NCBI RefSeq assembly: GCF_024586455.1
Contig: NC_065920.1
Location: forward strand, 73,214,215-73,278,214
Direction: 5' to 3'
Length of the DNA stretch: 64,000 nt
Origin: Bactrocera neohumeralis
Taxonomy: Eukaryota > Arthropoda > Insecta > Diptera > Tephritidae
Part shown: positions 21,496-32,698 of the stretch, one piece after another
Numbering within the stretch: the stretch's first letter is position 1
Layout: each line of letters begins with the position of its first letter
The notes under the pieces: model-generated
Database searches by the model: none
What the model saw: the letters and a program-made list of their open reading frames with translations, nothing else
Told to the model about the DNA's origin: nothing
Position numbers and translations under genes: made by a program

Positions 21496-23235
21496 CAAAA
21501 AATTAAATGATTTAATTTTTTTCAAAATTCACACTAGATATACCTTTAAGCGACTCTTTTGTACCTACTATTAACTAAATACTTTGACTATTAGTAGTAT
21601 ATTTGAAAACCTCACTAAAGTTGAATTGCGATCGATTTCAAAATATTTGTTTGTTTGATTCGCAACTCTCCAAACTGTGACAAATCGATGTCGGCCAACA
21701 ACTCGCTCCATTCTGAACAATCACAACCTATGAACGAGTTTGCGTACATCACTTTCCTGTGCAGCGCAGTCATGACTTGAGTTTTCCAAATATAAATTTG
21801 AGCGATCTTCGTTCCGACAAAAGTATATGCACACAATCGGCAATGGTTAAATATAATATAATATTTTTTGTCAATACCGAATTCGCGGAAATGATTAGAA
21901 AGTAGTTATTTAGTAAATTGAATGACGCCAAAGGCCTTCAATTCTTCAAAAAACAAATAAACTTCGAAATAAGATGAGCTCGAATGCCTTATCAGCCACA
22001 CAGTAGGTTTCGTGTAAATAAAGATTAATTGTGAAGACAATCTTCTAAACGAATTCTTTCGCTATTTAATTCGCACGCACACATGTTTACATAAGAATGC
22101 ATTTCGACTGTACTGGAAGACCATCACTAATTGAACAATTATGTGGCATTGAATGAGCACAAATAAGCATAAAAGCAAATAGAATGAGAGATTTGAGACT
22201 AAAAAGTAGAAACTGCAACTAAGCCGCTTGATGCCACAACGCACCGTAGGATACACCACACTTGCACACATGCATATGTATGGAAACAAGGTGATAAGAC
22301 TCTCTTGCTGTGCAAGTGTGAGCATGTATGAATAAGCAAGTGAGCGCTTAGTGTGGCATGCCACACTTGACATACAAAATTCAATGCATGTTTGTGAATC
22401 GATTTGTGGCAAAGTATGATCGCGCCGAAAGAAAATGCGTGTGTCAACAACTAGCCACCTGCTGAGCTGTGCTGCGCTGATGGCGATCGAGCAGTAGCGC
22501 ATCGGAAGCGTGTAAGTGGTAGTGTTAAGCGTACGTGAAATAACATTATTTGTGTCGAAATGTTGAAGGTGTTAAAAGTAGTACAGTTAGCGCTAAAGCA
22601 AGAATTAAGAAATCGAAAATGACGCTTGTGACCTTGAATTAAAAGCAATATGTGATAAACAAGCCGTTAAGCCAGCGCAAAAAGGTAAGGTGACTTTGAT
22701 ACAGCCACTTCAACACATTATGTAGTAGGTGCATTGATGCCTTCAGGTGACAGCAACCGTTCGTTAGCAGGTATATGTTTTGGTACAAGCTTACTTTGTC
22801 ATCAATAGAATTTGCTTTGTTTAGCACATAGGGACACACAGGCAGGGAAATTTCAATTGAATGATCCACCCATAAATCCGTCAGTGACCATCTTAACGTA
22901 GAAACAGGTAGAAAACAGAAGAAAGCCGTAAAGGGTTGTGCCACCGAAAACTGCATTCCTATGTCATACGTTTGATGGTAAATGTTATGACATTGGATTT
23001 TATCGTTTATTTACTTATTATGATTATAACGATAAATTAATCATTGGTTTTCCAATATTGTAATTATTTTGATTTTATATCATTTGTTTGGGTTTTTCTA
23101 ATTTTTTTTATTTTGATTTAATAATTTAAGTTTTTTGTGCTCTTCTATAAGAGAAAATTGGTGGTTTTGTTTGATCGTAATTATCAAAAATTTTGTATGC
23201 TTGCAAATTGTATAAAAAAGCAGTTGTTTGCATCA
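21496..23235. other. Intergenic; possible noncoding exon near 22480-22687
   Basis: Mostly unremarkable. A GC-richer stretch (about 22430-22690) ends in AAAAAG followed by GTAAGGTGAC, a good splice donor at 22687. It could be an untranslated first exon of an unknown gene, but no partner exon or clear promoter was identified. Confidence 0.25.
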
Positions 23236-23238
23236 AAT

Positions 23239-23600
23239 ATTGGGTAGTCGAAAAAGTCTTTTCGTATTTTATCAATAGATGGCCTTGTAGTCGTATATCT
23301 CCAGTGCTACCAATCACATTGTGTCATACCATATAGTTTTGGAAAGGTGAGATTTTAAGCTTCATTTAAAAAAATTAAATTCAGGGAAGTTGGAAAAAAG
23401 TTACAGCTCTTCAAAAATGAGTGAAAATAATGAAGAAATTCGCTATATTTTGAACTTTTTGTATAAAAAAGGGAAGAATGCCACCCCAGCCATTAATGAA
23501 ATTTGTGAACTTTATGGAGACGATGCTGTATTAGTTTGTGTAGCACAACAATCGGTCGTTTCCGTTCTGGAAGTTTCGAATTTTTGATTTACACTCATGA
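23239..23600 (+). mobile_element. Mariner 5' end with inverted repeat and start of transposase
   Basis: The left inverted repeat begins TTGGGTAGTCGAAAAAGTC at about 23240 and runs about 90 bp. The transposase start follows at 23417: MSENNEEIRYILNFLYKKGK, then EICELYGDDAV. It frameshifts after about 23550, where a W-x-x-R-F-R-S-G-N-F-like segment is still traceable. The rest of the element is absent. This family is the likely parent of the short element at 32065-32304. Confidence 0.65.
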
Positions 23601-24320
23601 AAGAGAAACTTCAAATTTAATGGGAAATGTTTATTGTCAAACGAAATAACGTTCCTTCGCATTTATTTTTTTGAAGATTATCTCTTTCAAATGTTGTGCA
23701 GGTACGTCTCAGATGGTCCACCCGTTAAGTTAAGTTTAATTTTCGATGTTTGCTCCAAGGCCTAAATCGAAGCGGGATTGTCCACATAGACTTTATAATT
23801 AACATATACCTATTGGAAAAAGTTTAAGGGTGCGATATCACACGAACTTGGTGGCTAAACGGTCGGCCTAAAGATTATCGGCTCACCAAAGTGTTATCTT
23901 AATACAGTGGGGCCGTCTTGTTGAAACTAATTGTCGCCGAGATCACGAGCTTCAATTTCAGGCATTAAATAGTTGGTTATCATGGGTCGATAGCGTTCGT
24001 CATTGACGGTAACGTTCTCGCTGGCATCATTTTTGAAGAACTATGAAACGATGATTCCACAGGCCCATAAACCACATCAAATCGTTGTTTTTTCAGGATG
24101 AAATGGCAACTCTTGAATCTCTTCAGGTTGCTCTTCGTCTCAAAAGCGGACATTTCGCTTTCTTTTTAACCCATTGAGCCAGAAAACTTCGGATCTTCTT
24201 GAAGCTTTTCAACAGCTCATAGAGCGAATCGATGTCGCTTGGGAAGATCGAGCGGATTCAGTTCTTGCACAAACTGTATTTTCTATGCTTTCAGTTTAAG
24301 ATCTCGATTTAAAATGCGCC
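23600..24320 (-). mobile_element. DDE transposase remnant
   Basis: Minus-strand codons include TIWCGLWACGIIVS, FFKNDASENVTVNDERYRPM, and a degraded F-Q-Q-D-G block, the same family as 13620-14620. The tail at 23620-23735 matches 19722-19840. Multiple frame breaks. Confidence 0.55.
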
Positions 24321-24369
24321 AAGTCTATCCATCATTAGTTAAAGAATATAAATTAATGATTTAAATAAT

Positions 24370-25570
24370 TTTTATACCCTAACCGGGGTATATTAAGTTT
24401 GCCATGAAACGTAGGATCTCATAAAGTAAATTTGGTATATATGGTACCTATATGGTACAAATGATCACCTCTACGAGCAGAGTCGAATCCGCCATATCAG
24501 TCTGTTTATACGCAAATTAATCCCTCAGGGTTTAAGATATCGATCAGAAATTGTATATACGTCCTTTTCCCCTAAAGAAGTTTATCCTTGTTTTTTTTGA
24601 GTATTACTTATTTTTCAAAATAATTTCGCGAAATCGAAGTCTGTCTGTCCGTTAGTACCAGCTGTAACTTGGGTAAAAACTGTTGTATCGAAATTGGGAT
24701 GTATGTTGCTGGGCAAAAAAGTAGTGTCGAGTTAGTAGATGTACGTAATCGGGCACTGCCATGCCCACAAAACACCACTAAAATCTAGTGTCATAACTAA
24801 GCATTAAATTAAGATATAGAACTGTCTTTTAACATAGGAGATCGCAGTAGCAAGGGTCATTTGTGGGCTAAATAACCAAATTGTTCTGAACCCTTAATCA
24901 CAGTGTGAAAATGAATGAAATCGGATCTTACTATTAAAAATTACTAAAAGCGCGATAAATAAATAAGCAAAACTCCAGAGACATTAAATTTCATCATCGA
25001 TATTGTATTAGACAGCTTAATAAGGACCAGAATCAAAATTGAACAATGGGCGTGGTATCGCCCTATTTTAGGTGAAATCACATGACTCGCTGACCTGATC
25101 GTCCAATTTCAACCAAATTTGGTATATAACATTTTTAAAACATTCCTATGCCACAACCTACAACCAATCTTATTTTCGATATAACATAATTTCCTTTAGA
25201 CTCTTTAATTTTCCAGTATACAAATCAAGAAGCAATCAATATAGAATGTGGGTCAATGTGTGAGATATACAATTGAAATTCAGGGATAATCCTTTCCTTT
25301 CAATGGCATGTCTCTATGTTAAAAATGGGTTGAATCGGGTCAATAAAATCCTTAGCTCTTATATAGCAAAAAGATTTTCGAAGTTTCTGGTGACTTCATA
25401 CATCATATATAATAGTATATCGGGCCATATGTTTATCTCCATGAAAATGAGACAGCGTGTTTTATTCATAACAGTGTATCTTTGCGCCTAAAATGGATAA
25501 AATTGAGCGAAGACATGACCTAGCTCCGAAATAACTGATATCATGATTTTAGAACATTTTACTAATTACC
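24370..25570. repeat. Composite of family A start and family B body
   Basis: 24376-24600 begins TATACCCTAACCGGGGTATA and continues as family A (compare the inverse of 52709-53200). From about 24640 to 25560 the sequence matches family B (1030-1760, minus orientation). No coding capacity; the open frame at 25273-25491 lies inside the repeat. Confidence 0.5.
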
Positions 25571-25655
25571 CATATTCCCATATAGTACTCCATATAATTA
25601 TTTTTATTATTTTAAGAAAGCGTATGCCAAATATGGTGGTCACTGTATGTACCTG

Positions 25656-26800
25656 TACAGTGACGAGCAATACCGTTCGGAGGTTTGTCAAATTTTTAAA
25701 TTGATATAAAAAAGTAAATAATAATCCGATTTGCCTGAAATTTTCAGTTTTAAAATTTTATTTTTTTTTTTAAATGTACAAAAAATGAAGAAAGGAATAT
25801 GATAAGTAATTTCATATGCAAACCACAAAAAACTAATGCGTCCAGTTATGTACGCCAATTTTGATTTACTGGTAGTTTTTCTAACAATACTAAGAAAACA
25901 ACTAAATAAATTGCAAAAACAACAGGTGTTAGTAAAACAACAACGACCTAGTATATTAGTGATGCTTATCATTTGGAGCGGTTAATTCGCAAGAACTCCA
26001 AATTAACCCATAAGAAGGCCACTTATGTCATTAACAAGCCAAACAGTGAATGGACGACCAGAAGAGCTTTGAAAAATATTGGGGTAATCGCATATGTTAA
26101 GTAAAAGAAAGCTGCGGTGACCAAAAAAATATTATCGTATGTGTCCAGTTCTGCCGAGAACACAAAAATGGGTCAGTTGAGGATTGGAAACGGGTTATAT
26201 GGTCTGATGAAACAAAAATCAAATGTTACCTTTCTGATGGTAAGTTGTATTATTGGCTGCTTCAACAACATCAAGTTAAAGAAACCATGAAACAAGGCGG
26301 CGGTCGCATAATGGTGTGTTTCACTTGGTGGAAAGTCGATCGACTACATAAAATAGACGTAATAATAAGAAAGGAAGATTATCTTAATATTTTACAAACA
26401 TATTTGCATTAGTTTGTTGACGAGTGTGCATATCCAATACAGGATATCGTTTTTCAACATGATGGAGATCTGAAGCATACGGCTAAGATAGTGAAGGAGT
26501 GGCTTGAAAATCAACAATAGCAATCCAATTGAGAATCTGTGGGCTATTGTGAATCGAACTCTGTGCCAGCACAATTATCACACAAAAAATTTGAATGAGC
26601 TTTAGGAGCGTGTCAAAATTGTCTGGACTATATTACACGTAACACGATCGAAAAATTGGCAAGTATGCCAAAACGAATAAATAGTATTTTAAACAGAAAA
26701 GCTCTTTAAAATGTGTAATAGCTACTGTGTACTTAGGTTGGTGTGCATAACTGGACGCATTAGTTTTGATTGGTTTTCTTATGAAATTATTGCTAATGTT
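25656..26800 (+). mobile_element. Tc1-like transposon remnant with internal inverted repeats
   Basis: Transposase blocks, frames mixed: R-L-I-R-K-N-S-K-L-T-H-K-K, W-K-R-V-I-W-S-D-E-T-K-I (first catalytic Asp), MKQGGGRIMVCFTWW, FQHDGDLKHTAK (second Asp) and NPIENLWAIVNRTL (third catalytic site). An inverted repeat pairs 25804-25856 with 26738-26795 (shared core CTAATGCGTCCAGTTATG and its inverse). It apparently extends outward. A Tc1-style left tip, CAGTGACGAGCAATACCG, lies near 25660; the right tip was not found. Confidence 0.65.
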
Positions 26801-27485
26801 TCCCTTTCACTGTGTAAATAAAATTGCTTGGATTCCAAATCTCTGTTTGACGTTTTGCACCTTAAGATATTTCCCTGGTTTTGGTCCAGGCAATTTGCAA
26901 GACCTTACTTACTTGTTTCTTATTCCCTTTCTTACTTGTTTCAACTTTATTTGTTCTGCTCTATAAGCCTTTTGATCGTGAACTTGCTCAACGACTTGAA
27001 CGCAAAAATTGATATCTATTCGTGGTTAAAGTTCGAAAAGCGGTACTTTGGTATTAGAAAAGTGTGAGTGTATTGCCACCTGAAGAAATTTCTTGATTGT
27101 GTAACGTCCGGGTAACTTTGGTATTTTTGTTTCAAATTTGTTGGATGACCGTTTCAATAATAAGCAATTTTCCAAAAAAAAAATTTTTAATTTTTAATTT
27201 TTTTTTTTAATTTTTAATTTTTTTTTAAATTTATTTTAATTTTTAATTTTTTTTTAATTTGAATTTTACCCAAAAATTTTGTTGTACTTGGCCCGCCAAA
27301 AACTGACTTTGGGTAATAACTCCACTTAGAAGAAAAATGCGTTTAAAAATAAACCGATGAAGCTGCTTAAACTGAGTGGTCACTCTTTGGAAGCTTTACA
27401 TCTAAAAAATTATCATTTCAAAAATTTTTAAGTTATATATCGTCACCTATAATGTATCATAAAAATAATCGAAAATGACTTTTTT
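26800..27485. other. AT-rich spacer with a T-rich simple repeat
   Basis: No convincing gene. Runs of A/T with the period AATTTTTAATTTTTTTT occupy about 27166-27262. Confidence 0.45.
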
Positions 27486-27489
27486 ATTG

Positions 27490-27780
27490 CTATAATTTCA
27501 GCTTTCGCTACCAGATATAACCAATATGTAACCGATATATAACCATTTCATAACCAAAACTCAAATTTTCAATATGAGTGTTTGATAACCAATATATAAC
27601 CCTTTTATAAGCAAAACTACAATTTTCAATATGAGTGTATAATAACCAATAGATAACCATTTTATAACCAAAACTAAAATTTTGCTCCAATATGAGTGGT
27701 TTCTATTATATCGCTTTTTTTCGCCTGTAAACTTATGAAAAGTTATTAGTTATGTTATTTTGCATTTTAGGTACAGGTTG
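27490..27780 (+). repeat. Repeat family C (TATAACC tandem units)
   Basis: Tandem ~55-65 bp units contain ATAACCATTTTATAACC, then AAAACTAAAATTTT, then CAATATGAGTG. The array ends in ACTTATGAAAAG and TTATTTTGCATTTTAG. The same organisation and 3' tail occur at 54150-54600, and an inverted copy at 59490-59700. Probably a short mobile element with internal tandem repeats. Confidence 0.6.
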
Positions 27781-28510
27781 CATTATAGAGTACCGAAAAA
27801 TTAAAAAAAAAATATTTTTCATAATTTTATATTATGGGCTTTAAGTATTAATTAACAAGCATTGACAATTTGTTTTTAGTTTTTTTTTTAATTTAATTTT
27901 TTATTATTTAACAAAAATTTAATACTAAGTAAATTTATAACAACACAACCAAGGGTTAATTTATTGTACATTTTACTTTAGTTTATTATACTGAAGGTTT
28001 TTTTATTGCTATCTCTTTTACTTATGTTAATTAAGCTATTATAATAATATGTTTTTATATTGAGAGTATCATAACCGTTACTTGCTTACACAATTAATAA
28101 CATTTAGTTTATCACGCCGGTTGGATATGAGTTAAAAGAAGGTGTTGATATTAACTAAATTTTATTTTAATTAAACTAAATTTATGTGCAGTTTTTAATT
28201 GTGAATATTTTATTATATTTTATATGTTATTTGTTTGTAAATAATTTTTGTCAAATCAAATTATTGCTGAAGTTTAGGCAGTCATATCTATCAATATGTA
28301 TAGTATATAGACCATCAAAAGTGAGTTAAAATGAGTTTTTTAATTTTTTTTAATTATTAATACATATTTTTACATATTAGCTAATACTTTCAATTATGTA
28401 AACATTTATATAATATTTTTTATCTATACTTCATCTGACTTCGATCTGACTAACTACCTGTAAATAGTGAAATTTAAAAGTGTAAGCTGTACTTACAAGC
28501 AGAAAGTCAG
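27781..28510. other. AT-rich upstream DNA of bZIP gene 3
   Basis: No coding or repeat structure is recognised. It could hold enhancers. Confidence 0.4.
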
Positions 28511-28517
28511 GAAAAAT

Positions 28518-28904
28518 GTAAACAAACCGCAAAACAAAACAAGAACTAAAACGAAAACAACATGAACAACAACTAAAACGATAACAACAACCAAAACGAA
28601 AACAAGTAGCATATCAGCGAGGATCGCTACGAAGGCTCTGCTAGTTTAGAATGCAAGGCGTTAACGAGCCGCTGCCGCGAGGACAGCTTAAAGGTGCGCA
28701 CGAAAACGTAAACAAGTGCAGAACAATACTTGTTTGTGTCAAAATTAGTTAATGGATTGGATGTTGTTTTGCAAAAACATGTTTAGAAGAGAATCCCTGA
28801 AAAATAAAAATGAAAATGTAAACAAATGTTTTGTTTTGCATGTTGTTTTGCAAAAACATGTTTAAAGGAGAATCCCTGAAAAATAAAAACGAAAACGTAA
28901 ACAA
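28518..28904 (+). promoter_or_regulatory. Cluster of four GTAAACAA (forkhead-type) motifs
   Basis: GTAAACAA occurs at 28518, 28708, 28818 and 28897. The last two lie in a near-perfect direct duplication (28763-28825 and 28842-28904, 63 bp each, four mismatches by eye). The cluster is 116-502 bp upstream of the predicted start site of bZIP gene 3. GTAAACA is the core recognition sequence of forkhead/FOX factors. Regulation is inferred from motif density. Confidence 0.45.
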
Positions 28905-28986
28905 GTCTTTGTTTGTCCTGAGAGCGTTATCAGCTAAGAATGTGTGGCACTCTTAAAGTATGCTGATATCGCAACATTTTGTGGCA

Positions 28987-29022
28987 TATAAATTAGTGCT
29001 GCCGAGGGCTAGCTAGATCATT
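28987..29022 (+). promoter_or_regulatory. TATA/Inr promoter of bZIP gene 3
   Basis: TATAAATT starts at 28987 and TCATTAC starts at 29018, putting the initiator A at 29020 and the TATA box at -33. The 5' UTR would be 156 nt. Confidence 0.6.
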
Positions 29023-29175
29023 ACTAAGAATTCAAGCATTGTGACAACACATTGACTGTGCCGTGAAGAAAATTCAGAAGAAATTCCAGATTATTTCGTA
29101 AAAATTCTACACAAATTCACAAGAAGTTGAAAGTGTTACATTCCAAGAAATTCGTGCAAGGAACTGCTCAAGAAA

Positions 29176-30420
29176 ATGGATCTATCTATGCATGAGAAAG
29201 CCGAGGACTATCTCTATCGCCACAAGAAGTTCGACCACGGCAAGCGTTCACGTGAAGAAGATGTATTACAAGAGCTGGATCAACTCAATCGCGATCGACG
29301 CTCGCCAGCGAACGCAACATTACTCAATCCACACACTTACGGTGTTGAGCGCGTTTCCACGCCATTCTCCACCGACTCGAATAGCTCTTCAGAATATATG
29401 GGCTTTGTGGCGCGCTTCAATGCCACCAGCACGCCAAGCAGCAAGCGACCATGTCTAATGTCCAGTGGTGCATCTGGCACATCCAATCCAAGCAGCGAGG
29501 ATAGCGGCGTCGTAACATTAACACCTAAGAAAGGGGTAGCAGCAGCCAGCAAGTCCCAACCTGGTCAACAACGCAAACGCCTGCTAAAGCCATCATTGCT
29601 CGCACAACCGCCGAAGAAGAAACAGAAGATTGTGCAAGACGGCGGAGCAAAACAAAATTACACAACACCCAAAAAGACGGGTAACAACAGCGCCACCAGT
29701 CCTATCACCGGCAGCAGTGCCATTAATGTGTCCACCAACACAAGCGCCATTAGCACCTCGGCCAACAAGGGCAACAAAACAAATTTTCCGAACAAAAGTG
29801 TTAGCCCGATGAGTGCCAACAGCATTAAAGCAGTGCTGAAGCCCACAGAAGTCGGCACCTTGGAGTTGCCCAAAGGCGCTGATTCCCTCGTCAACAGCAG
29901 CGACCCTCAATTGGACGCGAGCGCTGTATTGTCACGCATTAGCGAGGATAAGCTGCGCAGCATTTGCACTTTTCACACGAATATGGTGCGCCAGTTTCCG
30001 AAGAAGGAGCGTTCGCTCAAGGATCAGGAGCGTCGCAATAAAAACACAATCGCTTGCCGTATGAGTCGTCGCATCAAAAAGCTGGAACAGATCGCTATCG
30101 AAGAAGAATGTAAGGAGCTTGAACAGCAACAGGAGGCAATGACGGAAGAGATATTGCGTGCTACAGCTTATCTGGAGCAATTGGAGCTGTTAATGGCACA
30201 AACACAAATTTCCGACGACGACGATTCCGAAATCGATGTCGTTAATATTAGCGATGAGCGATGTGACACTCCGGCTGCGGCAAGCGCATCGAAGCTGAAC
30301 AACAAGCCTGTTGGTGTGCCTACGCTGCCGCCACCTGTTACGCGACCTGCCAGCAGCATAAAGCCCCATCCTTTCTCGATCGTAGGCTTATTGGGCAATC
30401 TGAGCCCAATAAATGCGTGA
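29176..30420 (+). CDS. bZIP gene 3: C/EBP-like bZIP transcription factor with recognisable zipper
   Basis: Intronless 414-residue protein. The N-terminus is charged (MDLSMHEKAEDYLYRHKK). Residues 60-240 are Ser/Thr/Asn/Pro-rich with a nuclear-localisation-like PPKKKQK (about 145-151). The basic region at about 281-302 contains NKNTIACRMSRRIKKL. Heptad d positions after it read Ile308, Leu315, Met322, then Ala, with a further LEQLELL helix, so a zipper of about five heptads is plausible. An acidic patch DDDDSEID follows, then a Pro-rich tail. The basic region and the preceding NMVRQFPKKERS block match genes 1 and 2. Codon use is less AT-rich than in gene 1. The start is supported by the good context AAGAAAATGG and by the TATA/Inr promoter. 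It is presumably a nuclear sequence-specific regulator and the most complete of the three paralogues. Confidence 0.93.
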   Translation: MDLSMHEKAEDYLYRHKKFDHGKRSREEDVLQELDQLNRDRRSPANATLLNPHTYGVERVSTPFSTDSNSSSEYMGFVARFNATSTPSSKRPCLMSSGASGTSNPSSEDSGVVTLTPKKGVAAASKSQPGQQRKRLLKPSLLAQPPKKKQKIVQDGGAKQNYTTPKKTGNNSATSPITGSSAINVSTNTSAISTSANKGNKTNFPNKSVSPMSANSIKAVLKPTEVGTLELPKGADSLVNSSDPQLDASAVLSRISEDKLRSICTFHTNMVRQFPKKERSLKDQERRNKNTIACRMSRRIKKLEQIAIEEECKELEQQQEAMTEEILRATAYLEQLELLMAQTQISDDDDSEIDVVNISDERCDTPAAASASKLNNKPVGVPTLPPPVTRPASSIKPHPFSIVGLLGNLSPINA

Positions 30421-30748
30421 ATGTAAGGTTTCTTTTTGAAGTATAGTTAACTTAGCAATAAGCCTTAAAATAGTTTTAATTAAATATACAAATATTTGTA
30501 TATATTTATTACAACTACTTGTAGTTTTAAGTTAATGTTTTGATTCGAGGAATCAATTTCAAAAATTTAGAGGTTTATGCTAAGATTTAGAGACAAAGCT
30601 AAGATTATGTTTGTATTACTAAACAGTATTTATGTTTGTAAAAATATTTATTAAATTTTCTTAAAGTTTAACCTATATGTACTGTATTTAAAAAATATTG
30701 TGTCTTTGAGAATATGCTAACCCTGGTTGTGTTAAAATATTTCACGTA

Positions 30749-30754
30749 AATAAA
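30749..30754 (+). terminator. Poly(A) signal for bZIP gene 3
   Basis: AATAAA lies 329 bp after the stop codon. The 3' UTR is AU-rich with several ATTTA pentamers (for example near 30502, 30645 and 30797), which often mark unstable messages. Confidence 0.45.
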
Positions 30755-31029
30755 AAGCTAAAATTTGTTTGCAAAGAATATACTTTGTTTTAAATATTTA
30801 TAGACAATATATTTATATATTTATAGAAAAACAAATAATTAAATGTTAATATAAATGAAGAACAAAACACCCTTTTATCAATTTGCTGTAGGGACAAAAA
30901 AAAATTTTAGCTTTTATACTGTGGGCAAAATATAGTAAGACTTTTTAATGTAAATTTCGCGCGAAAACCCATTCGTCGAAATATTTCTTTTCTATGTTGG
31001 TATGACTGTCAGTGATATCTGTGCCAAAT

Positions 31030-32045
31030 GTTACATAAAATAATTATTTTTGTTTAGTATACGCTTGTCTTTCTGAAGTACAAAAAGTGCATTCGGCGAT
31101 TTGTGTGCGGAATCAAATTTCTGATGCCGAAACGTTCAGACATTAGGTGGTAATTGTTTATCGCAAGCAAGTATTTTTTATTGGTAACAATTTTTCAAAG
31201 AGGGTTGAGAACACTCGAACCACGTCCAGGGCGGTCATCAATATCTGATGATTAATACGTAAATAACGTATAGGTGATTGAGAATCGAGGATTAACAATC
31301 AGAGATCTTACTGACAATGTTGGATTATCGGAAGGATCAGTAAAAAACATTATAAATGATCTTTTGAGCCTAAGAAAAATGAAAGTACGATTGTTTGCAA
31401 AATCATTTTTTCGTAAAACAGCGTCGCGTTAAGGTCTGTGAAATTCAAGTAATACTTTCCGACTACCAGTATTTCATGAAACATATTATTACCATCGATA
31501 AGTCTTGGATCTATGCTTACGACCTGGTAATAGACGTTCAAACGGCCGAATATCATGGCATAGGTGAGCCGAAGCCGAAAAAGCACGTCGAAGCAGGTGA
31601 AAAATCGAGGTTATGTTGACAGTTTTCTTCGATTATCGAGGTGTGGTGCAGTCCGAACTCCTTCTGACCGTTCAAACTATCAACAAAGAATACTATTTGA
31701 GTGTTATACGTCGTTTGCGAGAAGCTATTCGCAAAAAGAGGCCCAAATTATGGGCCGACGACCTTTGGTTTTTGTACCACGATAATGCACCGTCGCTACT
31801 GAATTGATTCTTCGTAAGTTTTTGGCCACCGTATTTGCCTGATCTAGCTTTCGGCTATTCAGCAAACTCAAACGAATGCCACGAGGAAATCGTTTTGAAT
31901 CAATTGAAGTCATTAAACGTGAATCGCTCCGCTCCGCTTGACTTTAACAACCGTTTCGAGGAATGGAAAAAAACATGGGCCAAGTGGGAGGGGGACGACA
32001 AAGATTTTGAAGAATAAATTAAAATTTTTAAAATTATGAAGAAAG
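31030..32045 (+). mobile_element. Mariner transposase, nearly full length but broken
   Basis: Codons, with frame changes, read an EVENRGLTIRDLTDNVGLSE-like helix-turn-helix (about 31270-31340), then YQYFMKHIITIDKSWIYAYD (first Asp region), GEPKPKKHVEAG, VFFDYRGVVQSELLLTVQT, EYYLSVIRRLREAIRKKRPK and FLYHDNAPSLL (second Asp). The PYSPDLAPCD block (third Asp) is altered to YLPDLAFGYS. Stops and frameshifts near 31440, 31610 and 31805 inactivate it. It ends just before the short element at 32065. Confidence 0.7.
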
Positions 32046-32064
32046 TCTTACTATTTTTGCTCTT

Positions 32065-32304
32065 AATATTGGGTAGTCGAAAAAGTCTTTTCGTATTTCT
32101 AAACAAACTTCAACTTTTTTATATTTATAATAATAAATAAATAAACAAATTTGTTCCATTTCCTCATTTTTGAACAGTTGTAACTTTTTTTCAACTTCCC
32201 CGAATTTAATTTTGGTTAAATGATGCTTAAAATCTCACCTTTCCAACACTTTATGGTAAAACACAATGTGAAATACGAAAAGACTTTTTCGACTACCCAA
32301 TATT
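32065..32304. mobile_element. 240-bp MITE derived from a mariner by internal deletion
   Basis: Perfect terminal inverted repeats of at least 30 bp: ATTGGGTAGTCGAAAAAGTC at the left (32068) and its inverse ending at 32301, with AATATT flanking both sides (TA insertion). The interior matches the 5' UTR and start of the mariner at 23239-23600 in inverted orientation (ACAGTTGTAACTTTTTTTC; AAAATCTCACCTTTCCAA), so it is a deletion derivative of that family. Confidence 0.8.
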
Positions 32305-32698
32305 TGCATATAACCTGACTTCAATTGTCACTTTGCTCAAAACTTTATAAAAATTATTAGGCTTTTTATTCTTTTAAGTATTTTTAATAACCGCGAAGGT
32401 ATCGATTTATTAAAAAAATATTTATTGCCAGTAACATAGGAGCTGAAATGCCATGGAAAATCGATTTGATTGAAAAAAATCTTATATACTTCAATTATAT
32501 ATCGGAACACATAGCTGCGTGTGTGTTGCAAAACCGTTCGTCGTGTTCGTAATGAAAAACACTATACCTACTAAGATATATTTCAGATTATTTTAAAAAT
32601 ATTCGAAGTGTTGTCGCGTATTTTTCAAAGCACTCGCGTTATTTTCAATAATTCTAACAAGTCATCTAGGCAATACTAAGTGACATATCGCGCATCCT

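Noticed and set aside
22062..22502. 146-codon minus-strand open frame with hydrophobic stretches
   Set aside because: Cysteine and hydrophobic composition looks like chance translation; no domain, promoter or codon bias.
29337..30398. Antisense open frames across bZIP gene 3
   Set aside because: Typical shadows of a GC-richer coding region; no independent motif.
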